The position numbers and the translations under genes are program-made. Shown here piece by piece: positions 46,440-55,472 of a stretch of DNA of 64,000 nt (the first letter of the stretch is position 1; each line of letters begins with the position of its first letter). The stretch covers positions 40,157 through 104,156 of the forward strand of contig NZ_NKTY01000010.1 of NCBI RefSeq assembly GCF_003207825.1, in the 5' to 3' direction. The DNA comes from Komagataeibacter saccharivorans. Lineage in GTDB: Bacteria; Pseudomonadota; Alphaproteobacteria; Acetobacterales; Acetobacteraceae. Below the pieces are notes generated by a model that did not search any database, had not been told where the DNA came from, and worked only from the letters and a program-made list of their open reading frames with translations.

Positions 46440-49397
46440 TCATGAACGGGCAGAGGCATAAGACAGTAAAAACGTATTCAATTGGTGAACGGGCAGACCA
46501 TGCGGCACACATATCCCGCGCCCCGTCGCCCTGATACGCGCCGCCACCGCCCCGAGATCGAAGGCGACACTGCGCAGCCCCGCCCGCCACAGAAGTGTCA
46601 GGGTAAAACACCATGTCTCGGGGCAGATGGATGGCACCAGCCCCACCTGCCCCCCACAGGACCGTATTAGGGCCACGGCCTGCCCCGGTTCGTAGGGACC
46701 TGTAATGAATACCCGCCCCGTTTCCAGAAGCGGCGCGTCATCAGATGTATGTCCCACCACCACGAATTCCAGCGGCAGGTCACGCATGCGCGCATCCCGC
46801 GCAGCGGCCAGCAGGACCGCATATCCCTTGTCCGGCCCGATCGCGCCCACCACCACGACCCGGCACAACCCCGTATCCGGCATAAGGGTCAGGGAATGAT
46901 CGTGCAGGGGCTGGGCAAACTGCCGCAGGGTCTGATCAGGGCGGTCATCTTCGAGCGGTTCCGTCCCGAACCGGATATCGGGAAAATAGCGCGCCAGCCT
47001 GCGCGCCACATCGGCGCAGGGTACGACCACGCGCCGCGCACGGCTCAGGTCGTGTCCTGTCTTGCGCCGCAGGCGATCAGCATCCGTTTCCTCCACCCGC
47101 GTCCCCAGTGCGCGGACACATCTCCGGCACTCCGTAATGTCAGGTTCGCCACAGTAACGGCCCTCCCTGCCAACCAGCGTAACGCGCGGACAGATTCCGG
47201 CGTAATCATGCACATACCGGTCATACGGCACCGCCAGTCGCTGGCACAGTTCACGCGCCCGGTCGCCATGGCCCATGTGATGGTGGATTTCGACATGCTC
47301 CAGCCCCAGCGCGCGCAGCAGCGCCACAAGGGCCGCGCCCTGTGCGGGCCATACGAAATGCAGGGGCGGACATGACCCCTCATGCCTGCCATCCCTTATG
47401 ACAAAACCATCGGGAAACGGTTCCACAACGACAGGCAGCACGCCCTCCGTCAGCCACATCCGCGCGCGGTCGGCCACGACCTGCGCCACGCCGCCCGCCC
47501 TGCCGTGGCTGACCAGAAGCACCGTACCACGCAGTCCCGCACGCAGGACGGCGCGATGCCAGACCAGCAGTGACAGGCGCTGGCGGGCAGCGGCAAGCGG
47601 ATCGGCCGCAATATGGTCCTGAACCAGCCGGTCATAGCCGGGAAACAGCCGGTTCAGCACCCAGTGGTTGCGCTGTTGCAGCGCCGGACGGCTGAGACCA
47701 AAGGATGCACCGCCCGCATGCCCCACAAATACGCCGGGCGCTGCGTAATGCCGCCATCCCGCCAGCCGGGCGCGCATGCAGAAGTCATTTTCCTCCCCAT
47801 ATCCCCGGCCATACAGTTCGGGACGGAACAGGCCCGTATGACGCAGGCAGTCATGGCGGATCAGCATGCAGAAACCGTGGCCTGTGGGAATTTCAGGGCC
47901 CTGCCCGCCATTGGCCGTTAATGCCGCGGCCATGAAGTGGCGCACATCATCCATCCCGCCAGCCAGTGGGGATGGCCGTTCGGGATCAGGCCATGTCAGG
48001 ATCGTGGCATCGTTCGACAGGGGGGATACAGTGCCCGCATCGGCGCGCGCATAGGCTGCCCGCAGCATTTCATCCAGCCAGCCATCGGCCACCAGCGTAT
48101 CGCTGTTCAGCAGCACGACATCCATCCCGGCCGCATCAGAAAGCGCCGTATTGACCGCTGCGGGATAGCCCCGGTTGGTTTCATGCCGCCGCAGCACGAT
48201 CCGCCCGTGCGTCGTCAGATCATCCAGTACAGCGGCCATTACGGGATCAGGGGAGGCATCATCCACCACCATGATTTCCACTACTGGCCCTTCCACACGT
48301 CGGGCCAGCGTTGCCAGCACACTGTCCAGACAGGCGAGGGTGCGCTCCCGGTCCGCATGGACCGCAACCACGACCCGGCAGCGCGCGGCGCGTCCGGGCG
48401 GGTGCAGAAGTCCATTCCCGCGCGCCCGCATGGCGGGAAAGACCCGTCGCGCGCGTGGCAGGCGGACCGGGAGAGGAGAACCGGTCAGATCCCGCCCCTG
48501 CCCCGTGACAATGCGCACGCGTCCCTGTGGAGCGATATCTGCCCACCCGACCCGGAATGCCCATACCGACGTGGAAGGACCGGCGCTGGCCGCCGCCATC
48601 GGCACGATCCTGCGTGTAAGCTTCAGCCGCCGCCTGCCATGTGCATCCATCAGATATAGCGCGGGGCGGCCCTCCGGGCGGGCGGGCATGATCGCCCATC
48701 CCGCAATGCCCTGCCCGTCTGGCAACGCAACGCCAGCGACCTGACATAAGGCCACCGGATCGGGGCTGCCGCCCAGCAGGGGCATGCCATCATGCAATAT
48801 CCCGATTTCCCGCGCCTGACGCCAGCGCGGCGGCAGGGACATGGACGAGCCGGCCATACGACGCGGGCCGAACCTGCTGCCGTCCAGCCAGACCACCGGC
48901 ACGCATCCTTGTGGCAGGCCGCCCCAATGCAGCACGCCCCGTCCTCCGTCCAGCGCGCACCAGCCGGACCGGCCCATATGCTGGCATGTCAGATCCGCCG
49001 GAACGGACAGTGCCGGATCAAAGCCGTATCGGGTAAAAAACCGCTCCAGAGCTACTGCCGCGCGCGCCCATGCGCCCGCCGCGCAACAGGCCAGCACCAG
49101 CAGGCGCAGCCCGGCGCGAAAGCCCTGCCCTGCGGCCATGACGGTTTCCACCGCTTCCGCGGCACCCGTGCCATCGCCAGCACCCAGCCGGACCGCAGCC
49201 AGCGCGTACAGCACAGCCCTGTCATCGGGTGCCAGCCGCGCCGCGCGTTCCATCCACGCAAGGGCCTGCGCATGCCGTCCCTGCCCCGCCAGCAGCCGGG
49301 CATGCCCCACGGCGGCCGCCACATCCGCGCCCGGCGCAACGGATGGACCGGATTCAGGACGCGGTATGGTCTGCCTCCACCCATGCCAGCCGGTCAT
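46440..49397 (-). CDS. multidomain glycosyltransferase: TPR + GT2 + GT4
   Basis: 985 residues from ATG 49397, which has AGGA five bases upstream; it overlaps the Sel1 gene by 44 bp. The frame is open for 197 more codons upstream, inside the Sel1 gene, and this part is rejected. Domains: TPR-like helices about 25-125; an uncharacterised beta-rich region 130-320; GT2 domain about 340-600 with VVDDASPDPV (VDD 378-380), NSD 431-433 and later EENDF near 535-539; GT4 domain about 625-985 with CPRVTLVGREGRYCGEPD (Cys-containing) and ICPETWCFTLTLLWRAG. It probably adds two or more sugars to one acceptor. Fourth gene of the operon. Confidence 0.88.
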   Translation of the reverse strand: MTGWHGWRQTIPRPESGPSVAPGADVAAAVGHARLLAGQGRHAQALAWMERAARLAPDDRAVLYALAAVRLGAGDGTGAAEAVETVMAAGQGFRAGLRLLVLACCAAGAWARAAVALERFFTRYGFDPALSVPADLTCQHMGRSGWCALDGGRGVLHWGGLPQGCVPVVWLDGSRFGPRRMAGSSMSLPPRWRQAREIGILHDGMPLLGGSPDPVALCQVAGVALPDGQGIAGWAIMPARPEGRPALYLMDAHGRRRLKLTRRIVPMAAASAGPSTSVWAFRVGWADIAPQGRVRIVTGQGRDLTGSPLPVRLPRARRVFPAMRARGNGLLHPPGRAARCRVVVAVHADRERTLACLDSVLATLARRVEGPVVEIMVVDDASPDPVMAAVLDDLTTHGRIVLRRHETNRGYPAAVNTALSDAAGMDVVLLNSDTLVADGWLDEMLRAAYARADAGTVSPLSNDATILTWPDPERPSPLAGGMDDVRHFMAAALTANGGQGPEIPTGHGFCMLIRHDCLRHTGLFRPELYGRGYGEENDFCMRARLAGWRHYAAPGVFVGHAGGASFGLSRPALQQRNHWVLNRLFPGYDRLVQDHIAADPLAAARQRLSLLVWHRAVLRAGLRGTVLLVSHGRAGGVAQVVADRARMWLTEGVLPVVVEPFPDGFVIRDGRHEGSCPPLHFVWPAQGAALVALLRALGLEHVEIHHHMGHGDRARELCQRLAVPYDRYVHDYAGICPRVTLVGREGRYCGEPDITECRRCVRALGTRVEETDADRLRRKTGHDLSRARRVVVPCADVARRLARYFPDIRFGTEPLEDDRPDQTLRQFAQPLHDHSLTLMPDTGLCRVVVVGAIGPDKGYAVLLAAARDARMRDLPLEFVVVGHTSDDAPLLETGRVFITGPYEPGQAVALIRSCGGQVGLVPSICPETWCFTLTLLWRAGLRSVAFDLGAVAARIRATGRGICVPHGLPVHQLNTFLLSYASARS

Positions 49398-51114
49398 ATT
49401 CGTCCTGCGCCGCGCCCAGCCCCTGCGCCGCCGCGCGGGCGAACCACTCCCGCGCCTGCACCGGGTCTGCCGGCCCCGCCAGCCCGCGACCCAGATACCG
49501 CCCCAGCATGAGCTGCGACAGGGCATTGCCCCCCTGTGCGCCCTGACGGAACCAGTGCAGCGCCTGCATGCGGTCGGGGGCGATATCGTGGCCACCACCG
49601 TACATGGCCCCAAGGGAAAACATGGCTTCGACCCGCCCGGCACGCGCCGCCACATGATAGAGGGCAAGCGCGCCAGCATGGTCGCGCGGTCCCCCATGGC
49701 CATCCAGCCGAAGCTGGGCCGCGACAAGGCAGGCATCGGGCAGGCCATGTTCCGCTGCCTGTTCCAGCCACTGGCGGGCACGTATCGGATCAGCCGTTCC
49801 GCTCCCTTCACCCAGCAGCATGCGTCCCAGCCAGTACTGCGCATTGACCACACCCGCCCGGGCCGCGCGTTCCATCCATATGACGGCCTGCCTGCGTTCA
49901 GGAGCAGTTCCCGTTCCCCGGTACAGGCTGACCGCCAGATTGAAGGCGGCCACCGGATCGCCCGCCTGCGCGGCCGCATGAAAATCAATACCCGGCGCGT
50001 CTGCCTCCGCTCCCTCCGTCAGCAGGGTTGCCGCAAGGTCGGTCATGGCCGCGACATCACCCAGCACGGCCGCACGCTTCACCCACATACGGGCCAGCGT
50101 AAGGTCGGCGGGAACACCACGCCCCTGTATGTAAAGCATTCCCAGCATGCGGCAGGCCACGGCATGGTCCTGTTCAGCCGCCATGCGGTACCATGTCGCG
50201 GCTTCATGGGCGCAGGGCACGGCGGCTTCCCCGCGCGCGTGCATGTCCCCCAGCAGGGAGGCGGCTTCACGGTCCCCGGCATGGGCGGCACGACGCAGCC
50301 ATGTCTCGGCGGCCATGACATCGCGTGCTCCCTGCACGCCCTGTAACAGCAGGGCGCCGTAACGGGCCTGTGCCGGCCGTATGCCCTGCCCGGCGGCACA
50401 TGCGTACCAGTGCGCGGCCTGTGCCCGGTCCTGCGCCACGCCCCAGCCCCGCTCATGCAGCAGGCCCAGCATGTACTGCGCCGTCGGCAGCCCCCCCTGT
50501 GCCGCGCGGGTCAGCGCCGCGACCGCATCGGGATCACTGCCGGGTGCCATACCGGATGCGCTGAGATGCGCCAGCGCCAGACCCAGATCACCCTGCGGGC
50601 AGCCTGCCCGTGCGGCCTGTGCGCACCATGACCGCGCCGCCTGCGGGTCCCGCACGCTATCCGGGCCGGTAGCGAGCAGATAGCCGTACAAAGCCTGCGC
50701 ATCCGGCAGGCCCTTTTCCGCCGCGCACGCGGCCCATGTGGTGGCGGCAACAGGATCGGGCCATCCGGCAATGCCTTCGGGCAGGGATACAGGCAGCAGG
50801 CTGTCAGCCCCAACGGTACGGGGCGGCGCCCCCAGCAGCAGCAGGGCAAGGGAAAAAGCGGCCTCCACATGGCCTGCGGTCGCGGCCTCGTGCATCCAGC
50901 GCAGGCCCTCGACCGGACTTGGGGGGACGCCCGTTCCCTCCAGATAGGCGCGGGCCACCTGATACTGCGCGGCGAGCATGCCCCCGCGCGCCAGTGTCCC
51001 GAGCAGCGCAAACCCCTGTGCCGCGCGCCCTTCGCGTTCCAGCAGGTCGCATGCACGCCGGAAGCGCGCGGCGGGGGTAAGACCATCCCGCAATCCCGAC
51101 AGGAGCCTGCGCAT
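49354..51114 (-). CDS. Sel1-like repeat protein
   Basis: 586 residues built almost entirely of Sel1-type TPR units, about 14-15 by eye, each with the A-x-x-x-x-G-x-x-x-A-Q-x-x-x-G pattern (for example GGMLAAQYQVARAYLEGTGV and AGVVNAQYWLGRMLLGEGSG). No signal peptide is seen, so it is likely a cytoplasmic scaffold. It starts 17 bases after the HlyD stop. In this operon it may hold the secretion ATPase, glycosyltransferases or substrate together (inference). Confidence 0.88.
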   Translation of the reverse strand: MRRLLSGLRDGLTPAARFRRACDLLEREGRAAQGFALLGTLARGGMLAAQYQVARAYLEGTGVPPSPVEGLRWMHEAATAGHVEAAFSLALLLLGAPPRTVGADSLLPVSLPEGIAGWPDPVAATTWAACAAEKGLPDAQALYGYLLATGPDSVRDPQAARSWCAQAARAGCPQGDLGLALAHLSASGMAPGSDPDAVAALTRAAQGGLPTAQYMLGLLHERGWGVAQDRAQAAHWYACAAGQGIRPAQARYGALLLQGVQGARDVMAAETWLRRAAHAGDREAASLLGDMHARGEAAVPCAHEAATWYRMAAEQDHAVACRMLGMLYIQGRGVPADLTLARMWVKRAAVLGDVAAMTDLAATLLTEGAEADAPGIDFHAAAQAGDPVAAFNLAVSLYRGTGTAPERRQAVIWMERAARAGVVNAQYWLGRMLLGEGSGTADPIRARQWLEQAAEHGLPDACLVAAQLRLDGHGGPRDHAGALALYHVAARAGRVEAMFSLGAMYGGGHDIAPDRMQALHWFRQGAQGGNALSQLMLGRYLGRGLAGPADPVQAREWFARAAAQGLGAAQDEYDRLAWVEADHTAS

Positions 51115-51131
51115 GACCGTGCGCCCCCGGC

Positions 51132-52589
51132 CTAAGGTTCGCGCATGCCGTCGGTCACGGCGGGCAGCAGGCGGTTGAGCAGATACTGCATCATGGTCCG
51201 CCGCCCGACATGAATGTCGGCTTCCACCGGCATGCCGGGCCGGGGCTGGAAAAAGGGCGGCACCCCATGCAGGGTGTAACGGTCGACTGACAGGCGCACG
51301 CGGTAATAGACCGTCAGCGGATCGCCGGTCCCGTCGCTGCCCTGCTGGGCATCGCCGCCCGCGCGGGCAGGCTGACCGGCAAAGGCATCCGCGCTGATGA
51401 CACGCACGGTCGCTTCCCCGCCGCCGTACTGGGTGTAGGGAAAGGCCGCGAATTTCAGCAGTGCCGGATCGCCCGCACGCACATAACCCGCATCCACGCC
51501 GCGCAGGGTCGCTTCCACATCAAGGTGGCTGCCGGTCGGCACCAGCGTCATGAGCGGACTGGCCGCCTGAATGACCGAACCGGCGGACAGGTGCGCGATG
51601 CTCAGCACCACCGCGTCACGATCCGCCCGCATGACGATCAGGTCATGATGCAGCATGGCCTTGCTGTAGCTGCCATCGGCATCCGCCAGCCGGTGCTGGG
51701 CCAGCGCCAGATCCTGATACACGGTCGCGTGCCAGTTGCTGGCGTAGCCATCGCGCTGCGCCTTCATCGCATCCAGCCGGGCGCGCGTGCTGTCGGCCTC
51801 ATGCCGGGCGGATACCTGCGAACGCACCACTTCCATCAGGGTGTCCTGTGCCGCCAGCGTGGACAGGCGGCTGCCGACCTGTTCATGCTGCAGGCGCTGG
51901 CGCATGTCCTGCACGTCGCGGGCAACGCGCGCGCGGGCGCCATACATCGCGGCACTGGCCTCATAGCCCTGCAGTTCGCTCTGCAATGCTGCGATCTGAC
52001 GGTCATACCCGGCCATCTGCGCGTCATATTCCGCCTGCCGGCGCAGATAGGCTGCCGCCTCCTGCACCGATGCGGGGTCGTTCATGTCAGCCCGGTAGGG
52101 CCTGCCCGCCGCTTCCGCCGTACGGCGCGCGACCTCAGCCCGGTACGCCATGACCTGATGGCGCAGGTTGGTCACATCCGCATCCGTCATGGTCGGATCA
52201 AGCCGGGCCAGCACCTGCCCTTTATGCACGGTATCGCCTTCATGCACGTCAAGCGAGCGGATGAGCGAGGTTTCCAGCGGCTGGATGACCATCGTCTCGT
52301 CAAAGGGCGTCAGTGTGCCATTCACGCTGATGACCCGATCCAGCGGGAAGAAGGTCATGACCAGCAGACCCGCCCCGGCAAGGGCCGCGACCAGCCAGAC
52401 CACATACCGCGCCGCATCGGATGGCGGCAGATCCACCAGCGCGGCACTGGGTGAGTAGAACGCCAGCAGCGCGGGCGGCAGATCGGCCGGAACGTCCGCG
52501 GCCGGGGGCGGCAGGACGGACAGGATACCGCCCACGCCATCATCGCCCGCATCGTCCGGCGCGGGGGGGGCGAGGTCGCCGTCGCTCAT
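51132..52589 (-). CDS. HlyD-family type I secretion adaptor (periplasmic adaptor)
   Basis: 485 residues from ATG 52589, which overlaps the ATPase stop as ATGA. One membrane helix at about 62-82 after a ~60-residue cytoplasmic head, then LDVHEGDTVHKGQVLARLDP (lipoyl half-motif), long coiled-coil hairpin (about 140-290) and VEATLRGVDAGYVRAGDPALLKFAAFPYTQYGG with C-terminal barrel domain. Bridges the inner-membrane ATPase to an outer-membrane TolC-type channel, which is not encoded here. Confidence 0.92.
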   Translation of the reverse strand: MSDGDLAPPAPDDAGDDGVGGILSVLPPPAADVPADLPPALLAFYSPSAALVDLPPSDAARYVVWLVAALAGAGLLVMTFFPLDRVISVNGTLTPFDETMVIQPLETSLIRSLDVHEGDTVHKGQVLARLDPTMTDADVTNLRHQVMAYRAEVARRTAEAAGRPYRADMNDPASVQEAAAYLRRQAEYDAQMAGYDRQIAALQSELQGYEASAAMYGARARVARDVQDMRQRLQHEQVGSRLSTLAAQDTLMEVVRSQVSARHEADSTRARLDAMKAQRDGYASNWHATVYQDLALAQHRLADADGSYSKAMLHHDLIVMRADRDAVVLSIAHLSAGSVIQAASPLMTLVPTGSHLDVEATLRGVDAGYVRAGDPALLKFAAFPYTQYGGGEATVRVISADAFAGQPARAGGDAQQGSDGTGDPLTVYYRVRLSVDRYTLHGVPPFFQPRPGMPVEADIHVGRRTMMQYLLNRLLPAVTDGMREP

Positions 52590-54826
52590 GCCGCGTCTCC
52601 ATGCAGGGAGGACGGGGGCGGCGCATCGTTGCCGCCACCATCGTTGAAACGGTTCTGCTGCATCCACAGGGTGCGGTAGATGGGGCTGCGCGTCAGCAGT
52701 TCGGCATGCGTGCCGATCGCCGCGACACGTCCCCGGTCCATCACACAGATCTGGTTGCAGTCCACCAGCGAGGCGAGACGGTGCGAGACGATCACCATGG
52801 TCCGACCGTGGGCGAGGCGACGCAGGTTGGCGTTGACCACGGCCTCGCTTTCCGGATCGAGGGCGGAGGTCGCCTCATCAAGGATCATGAGCTTCGGGTC
52901 GGAAATTACCGCGCGCGCTATGGCCAGCCGCTGCCGCTGTCCGCCGGAGATGTTGGTGGAACCTTCCTCGATCCACGTATCGTAGCCTGCCGGCATCCGT
53001 TCGATGAACTCTTCCGCCCCCGCCAGACGGGCGGCGCGGATCACGTCCTCCAGCGTCAGGCCGGGACGACCGGCGATGATGTTGTCGCGTATCGTGCCCC
53101 GGAACAGGAAATTGTCCTGCAGCACCACCCCGCAGGAGCGGCGCAGGTAGGTCAGGTTGATCTCGCGCAGGTCGATGCCGTCAAGGCGCAACTGCCCCGT
53201 ATAGTTGCGGCTGACGCCTTGCAGCAGCCGCGTGATGGTGGACTTGCCCGACCCGCTGCGCCCCACCAGCCCCAGCATGGTGCCCGCAGGCACCGAAAAC
53301 GTGACATCGGACAGGGCTGGACCGGATGCGGCGGGATAGGTGAAACAGACATCCGAAAACGCCAGCGCGCCGCGGATGGGCGGACGCAGGCCGGTGGTAA
53401 GGGCGCGCGTCTCGGTCGGGCGGTTGAGCACGGAGCCCGCTTCGGACAGGGCGCTGCGCACTTCGTTCAGGTCATCGATCAGCCGCGCCATGCCCACCAG
53501 CGGTGCTGCCACGCGCCCCCCCAGCATCATGAACGCCATGAGCGCCCCGGCTTCCATGTCCGCCGTGGGGGCGGTCAGGGCCAGGTACGCACCAACAAGG
53601 ATGATGCCGCGATTGATGAACAGGTCCAGCGGCATGACGGCGCTCGCCACCCAGTTGCCCATGCGTCCCGCATCCAGCGATGCCGTTACGACAGATGCTG
53701 TTTTTTCATCCCATGCTTCCCGCCGCACGGGTTCCAGCGCCAGTGTCTTGACCGTACGGATACCGGCGACGGTTTCGTACAGCGTGGCGCTACGGTCCAT
53801 TTCGGCACGGACCTGCCGCCCCACCATGCGCCCCATGCCCGGCATCGCCACCAATATGATGCCACCGATCAGGGCCGCCGCCGCCACGGTCATCCACGCC
53901 AGCGAAAAGCTGAGCCAGAACAGGAAAGGCAGCACCACCAGCAGCGTGAACAGGTCGAGAAAGGTACTGAGCAGCCTGCCGGTCATGAACTGGCGCACCC
54001 TGTAGATGGCACTGACGCGGCCGATCACGTTGCCGGTCTGCTCGCGTTCGAAAAACTCCAGAGGCAGGGCAAGCAGCCGGTCGAAAACCGCCAGAGAGAT
54101 GCGCGTATCCAGCCGCGTGGTCAGCACCAGCGTCAGTTCGCGCCGCGCGTAGCTGAGCAGGATTTCGTAAAACGCCATGACCACGACCAGCCCGGTCAGG
54201 GAAATGAGGGTGGCCATGGAATGGAAGCTGACCACCCGGTCGATCACCTGCATCACGATCAGCGGTGGAAAAACCGCCAGCACGCTTATGACGACGGAGG
54301 CCAGAACCACATCGCGCAGCAGCCGCCGTTCCCCCAGCACGAGCCGCCGCAGCCATGCGAAATCGACCGGTTCCTCGACCGGTGCCCCACCACCGCGCCC
54401 GCGCACCAGCAGCACGTCGCCCCCCCATACGGCGCACAGGCGCAGTTCATCGACCGCGACAGGCGGACTGTCGGGACTGGCGAACGGATCGACCAGCCAG
54501 ATGACGCCATTCACCTCGTCCGCACCGACCATAAGCCCTGCCGAACCGTCGTTGAACATCAGGGCTACGGGCGGGACATCACGCAGGCGAACAAGGTCGC
54601 GCCATTGCAGGTGCAGGCCACGGGCGGTCCCGCCATTTTCCTCCACCCACCGTGCGAGGGCGGGGATGGAAGGGGCCGCATCGTCGGATGCGCCCGCGAA
54701 ATCATGCACATCAAGATCAATGCCGTGAAACCGTGCCGCACGCAGCACCGCCTGTAGCCGGATCAGGGCTGGCGCGGGGCGGGACGGGCCGCCCGCCTGG
54801 TCCGCTGTCTGGTCTGAATGGCCCAC
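52586..54826 (-). CDS. type I secretion ABC transporter ATPase/permease with C39-like domain
   Basis: 746 residues. Residues 20-150 are a C39 peptidase-like domain of the HlyB type; no catalytic Cys is at the expected N-terminal place, so it is a non-cleaving docking domain. The membrane domain spans about 165-450 with six helices. The nucleotide-binding domain follows: Walker A GRSGSGKST 522-530, signature SGGQRQRLAIARAV, Walker B LMILDEATSALD. Exports an unfolded protein with a C-terminal signal, usually an RTX-like protein. First gene of the operon, 87 bp after the CobW-like gene. Confidence 0.93.
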   Translation of the reverse strand: MGHSDQTADQAGGPSRPAPALIRLQAVLRAARFHGIDLDVHDFAGASDDAAPSIPALARWVEENGGTARGLHLQWRDLVRLRDVPPVALMFNDGSAGLMVGADEVNGVIWLVDPFASPDSPPVAVDELRLCAVWGGDVLLVRGRGGGAPVEEPVDFAWLRRLVLGERRLLRDVVLASVVISVLAVFPPLIVMQVIDRVVSFHSMATLISLTGLVVVMAFYEILLSYARRELTLVLTTRLDTRISLAVFDRLLALPLEFFEREQTGNVIGRVSAIYRVRQFMTGRLLSTFLDLFTLLVVLPFLFWLSFSLAWMTVAAAALIGGIILVAMPGMGRMVGRQVRAEMDRSATLYETVAGIRTVKTLALEPVRREAWDEKTASVVTASLDAGRMGNWVASAVMPLDLFINRGIILVGAYLALTAPTADMEAGALMAFMMLGGRVAAPLVGMARLIDDLNEVRSALSEAGSVLNRPTETRALTTGLRPPIRGALAFSDVCFTYPAASGPALSDVTFSVPAGTMLGLVGRSGSGKSTITRLLQGVSRNYTGQLRLDGIDLREINLTYLRRSCGVVLQDNFLFRGTIRDNIIAGRPGLTLEDVIRAARLAGAEEFIERMPAGYDTWIEEGSTNISGGQRQRLAIARAVISDPKLMILDEATSALDPESEAVVNANLRRLAHGRTMVIVSHRLASLVDCNQICVMDRGRVAAIGTHAELLTRSPIYRTLWMQQNRFNDGGGNDAPPPSSLHGDAA

Positions 54827-54913
54827 GGCATCCCTTTGCTTTGCAGGTTCTGTCCATCACGGCCACCAGATCTAGGGACACAAAGCTGAAGGGTTCCTTA
54901 ACAGGTCATGTTT

Positions 54914-55285
54914 TCATGCAGGCCCCGGCGGACATATGGCAAAACGCGCGCTGGCCAGCACGTCCCCCGCCAGCGCCGCACGCCATGCCGCCTCCTGCCC
55001 GGTCGGGGGCAGCACGATGATGCGGGTGAACCATTTCACGCCCCCCGTAGCACGCCTGCGGAATATATCGCCCAGTGCGGCGGCGATCCCCTCGCCCCGC
55101 CCCGTGCAGCACAGGCATCCGGCCACATGCGCGAACGGGGACGTTACGGCGTTGATCACCGCCACATCGGCCCATGCCCCGACGGCTGGCGGCGTGCGGC
55201 CATCGCCCACCACCAGCAGCGTATCGGAACGCGGGACGGGTATGGCGGTCACGAATTCCAGTGGGATACGCCCGTCAGCGGTCAT
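54914..55285 (-). CDS. short CobW-like protein (no P-loop)
   Basis: 123 residues; GGAG 7-10 bases upstream of the ATG. The segment VAGCLCCTGRGEGIAAAL (GCLCC at 56-60) and FRRRATGGVKWFTRIIVLPP following match the metal-binding Cys motif and next strand of the CobW/COG0523 GTPases. The Walker A, base-recognition motif and C-terminal domain are missing, so it cannot be a full GTPase. It may be an accessory metallochaperone-like protein or a decayed one. It starts 188 bp from metH on the opposite strand. Confidence 0.62.
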   Translation of the reverse strand: MTADGRIPLEFVTAIPVPRSDTLLVVGDGRTPPAVGAWADVAVINAVTSPFAHVAGCLCCTGRGEGIAAALGDIFRRRATGGVKWFTRIIVLPPTGQEAAWRAALAGDVLASARFAICPPGPA

Positions 55286-55472
55286 GACTTTCTCCGTTCG
55301 TCGGGCCGGGCCGACGGCATTCTCCCCTTATGGGCAATGATACTGGACACCGGCCGGAAGTTGGGGGAATAAAGAGCACCAGACATACCCAATGCAAGAC
55401 AGCCGGAATACGGGCCTGAACCTGCCGCCCGCGCGTGGTGACATGCCCCTGTCATGAGATTTCAGGATAACA

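Noticed and set aside
49398..49988. 197-codon N-terminal extension of the GT2/GT4 protein
   Set aside because: Lies in the Sel1-repeat gene, which has clear repeats in its own frame; the AGGA site supports ATG 49397.
55286..55472. Cobalamin-riboswitch-like sequence upstream of metH
   Set aside because: A partial resemblance to the core (CGGAATACGG and a GCCGCCCGC stretch), but the B12-box and full core order are not found. Infernal against the cobalamin and SAM/SAH models would decide.
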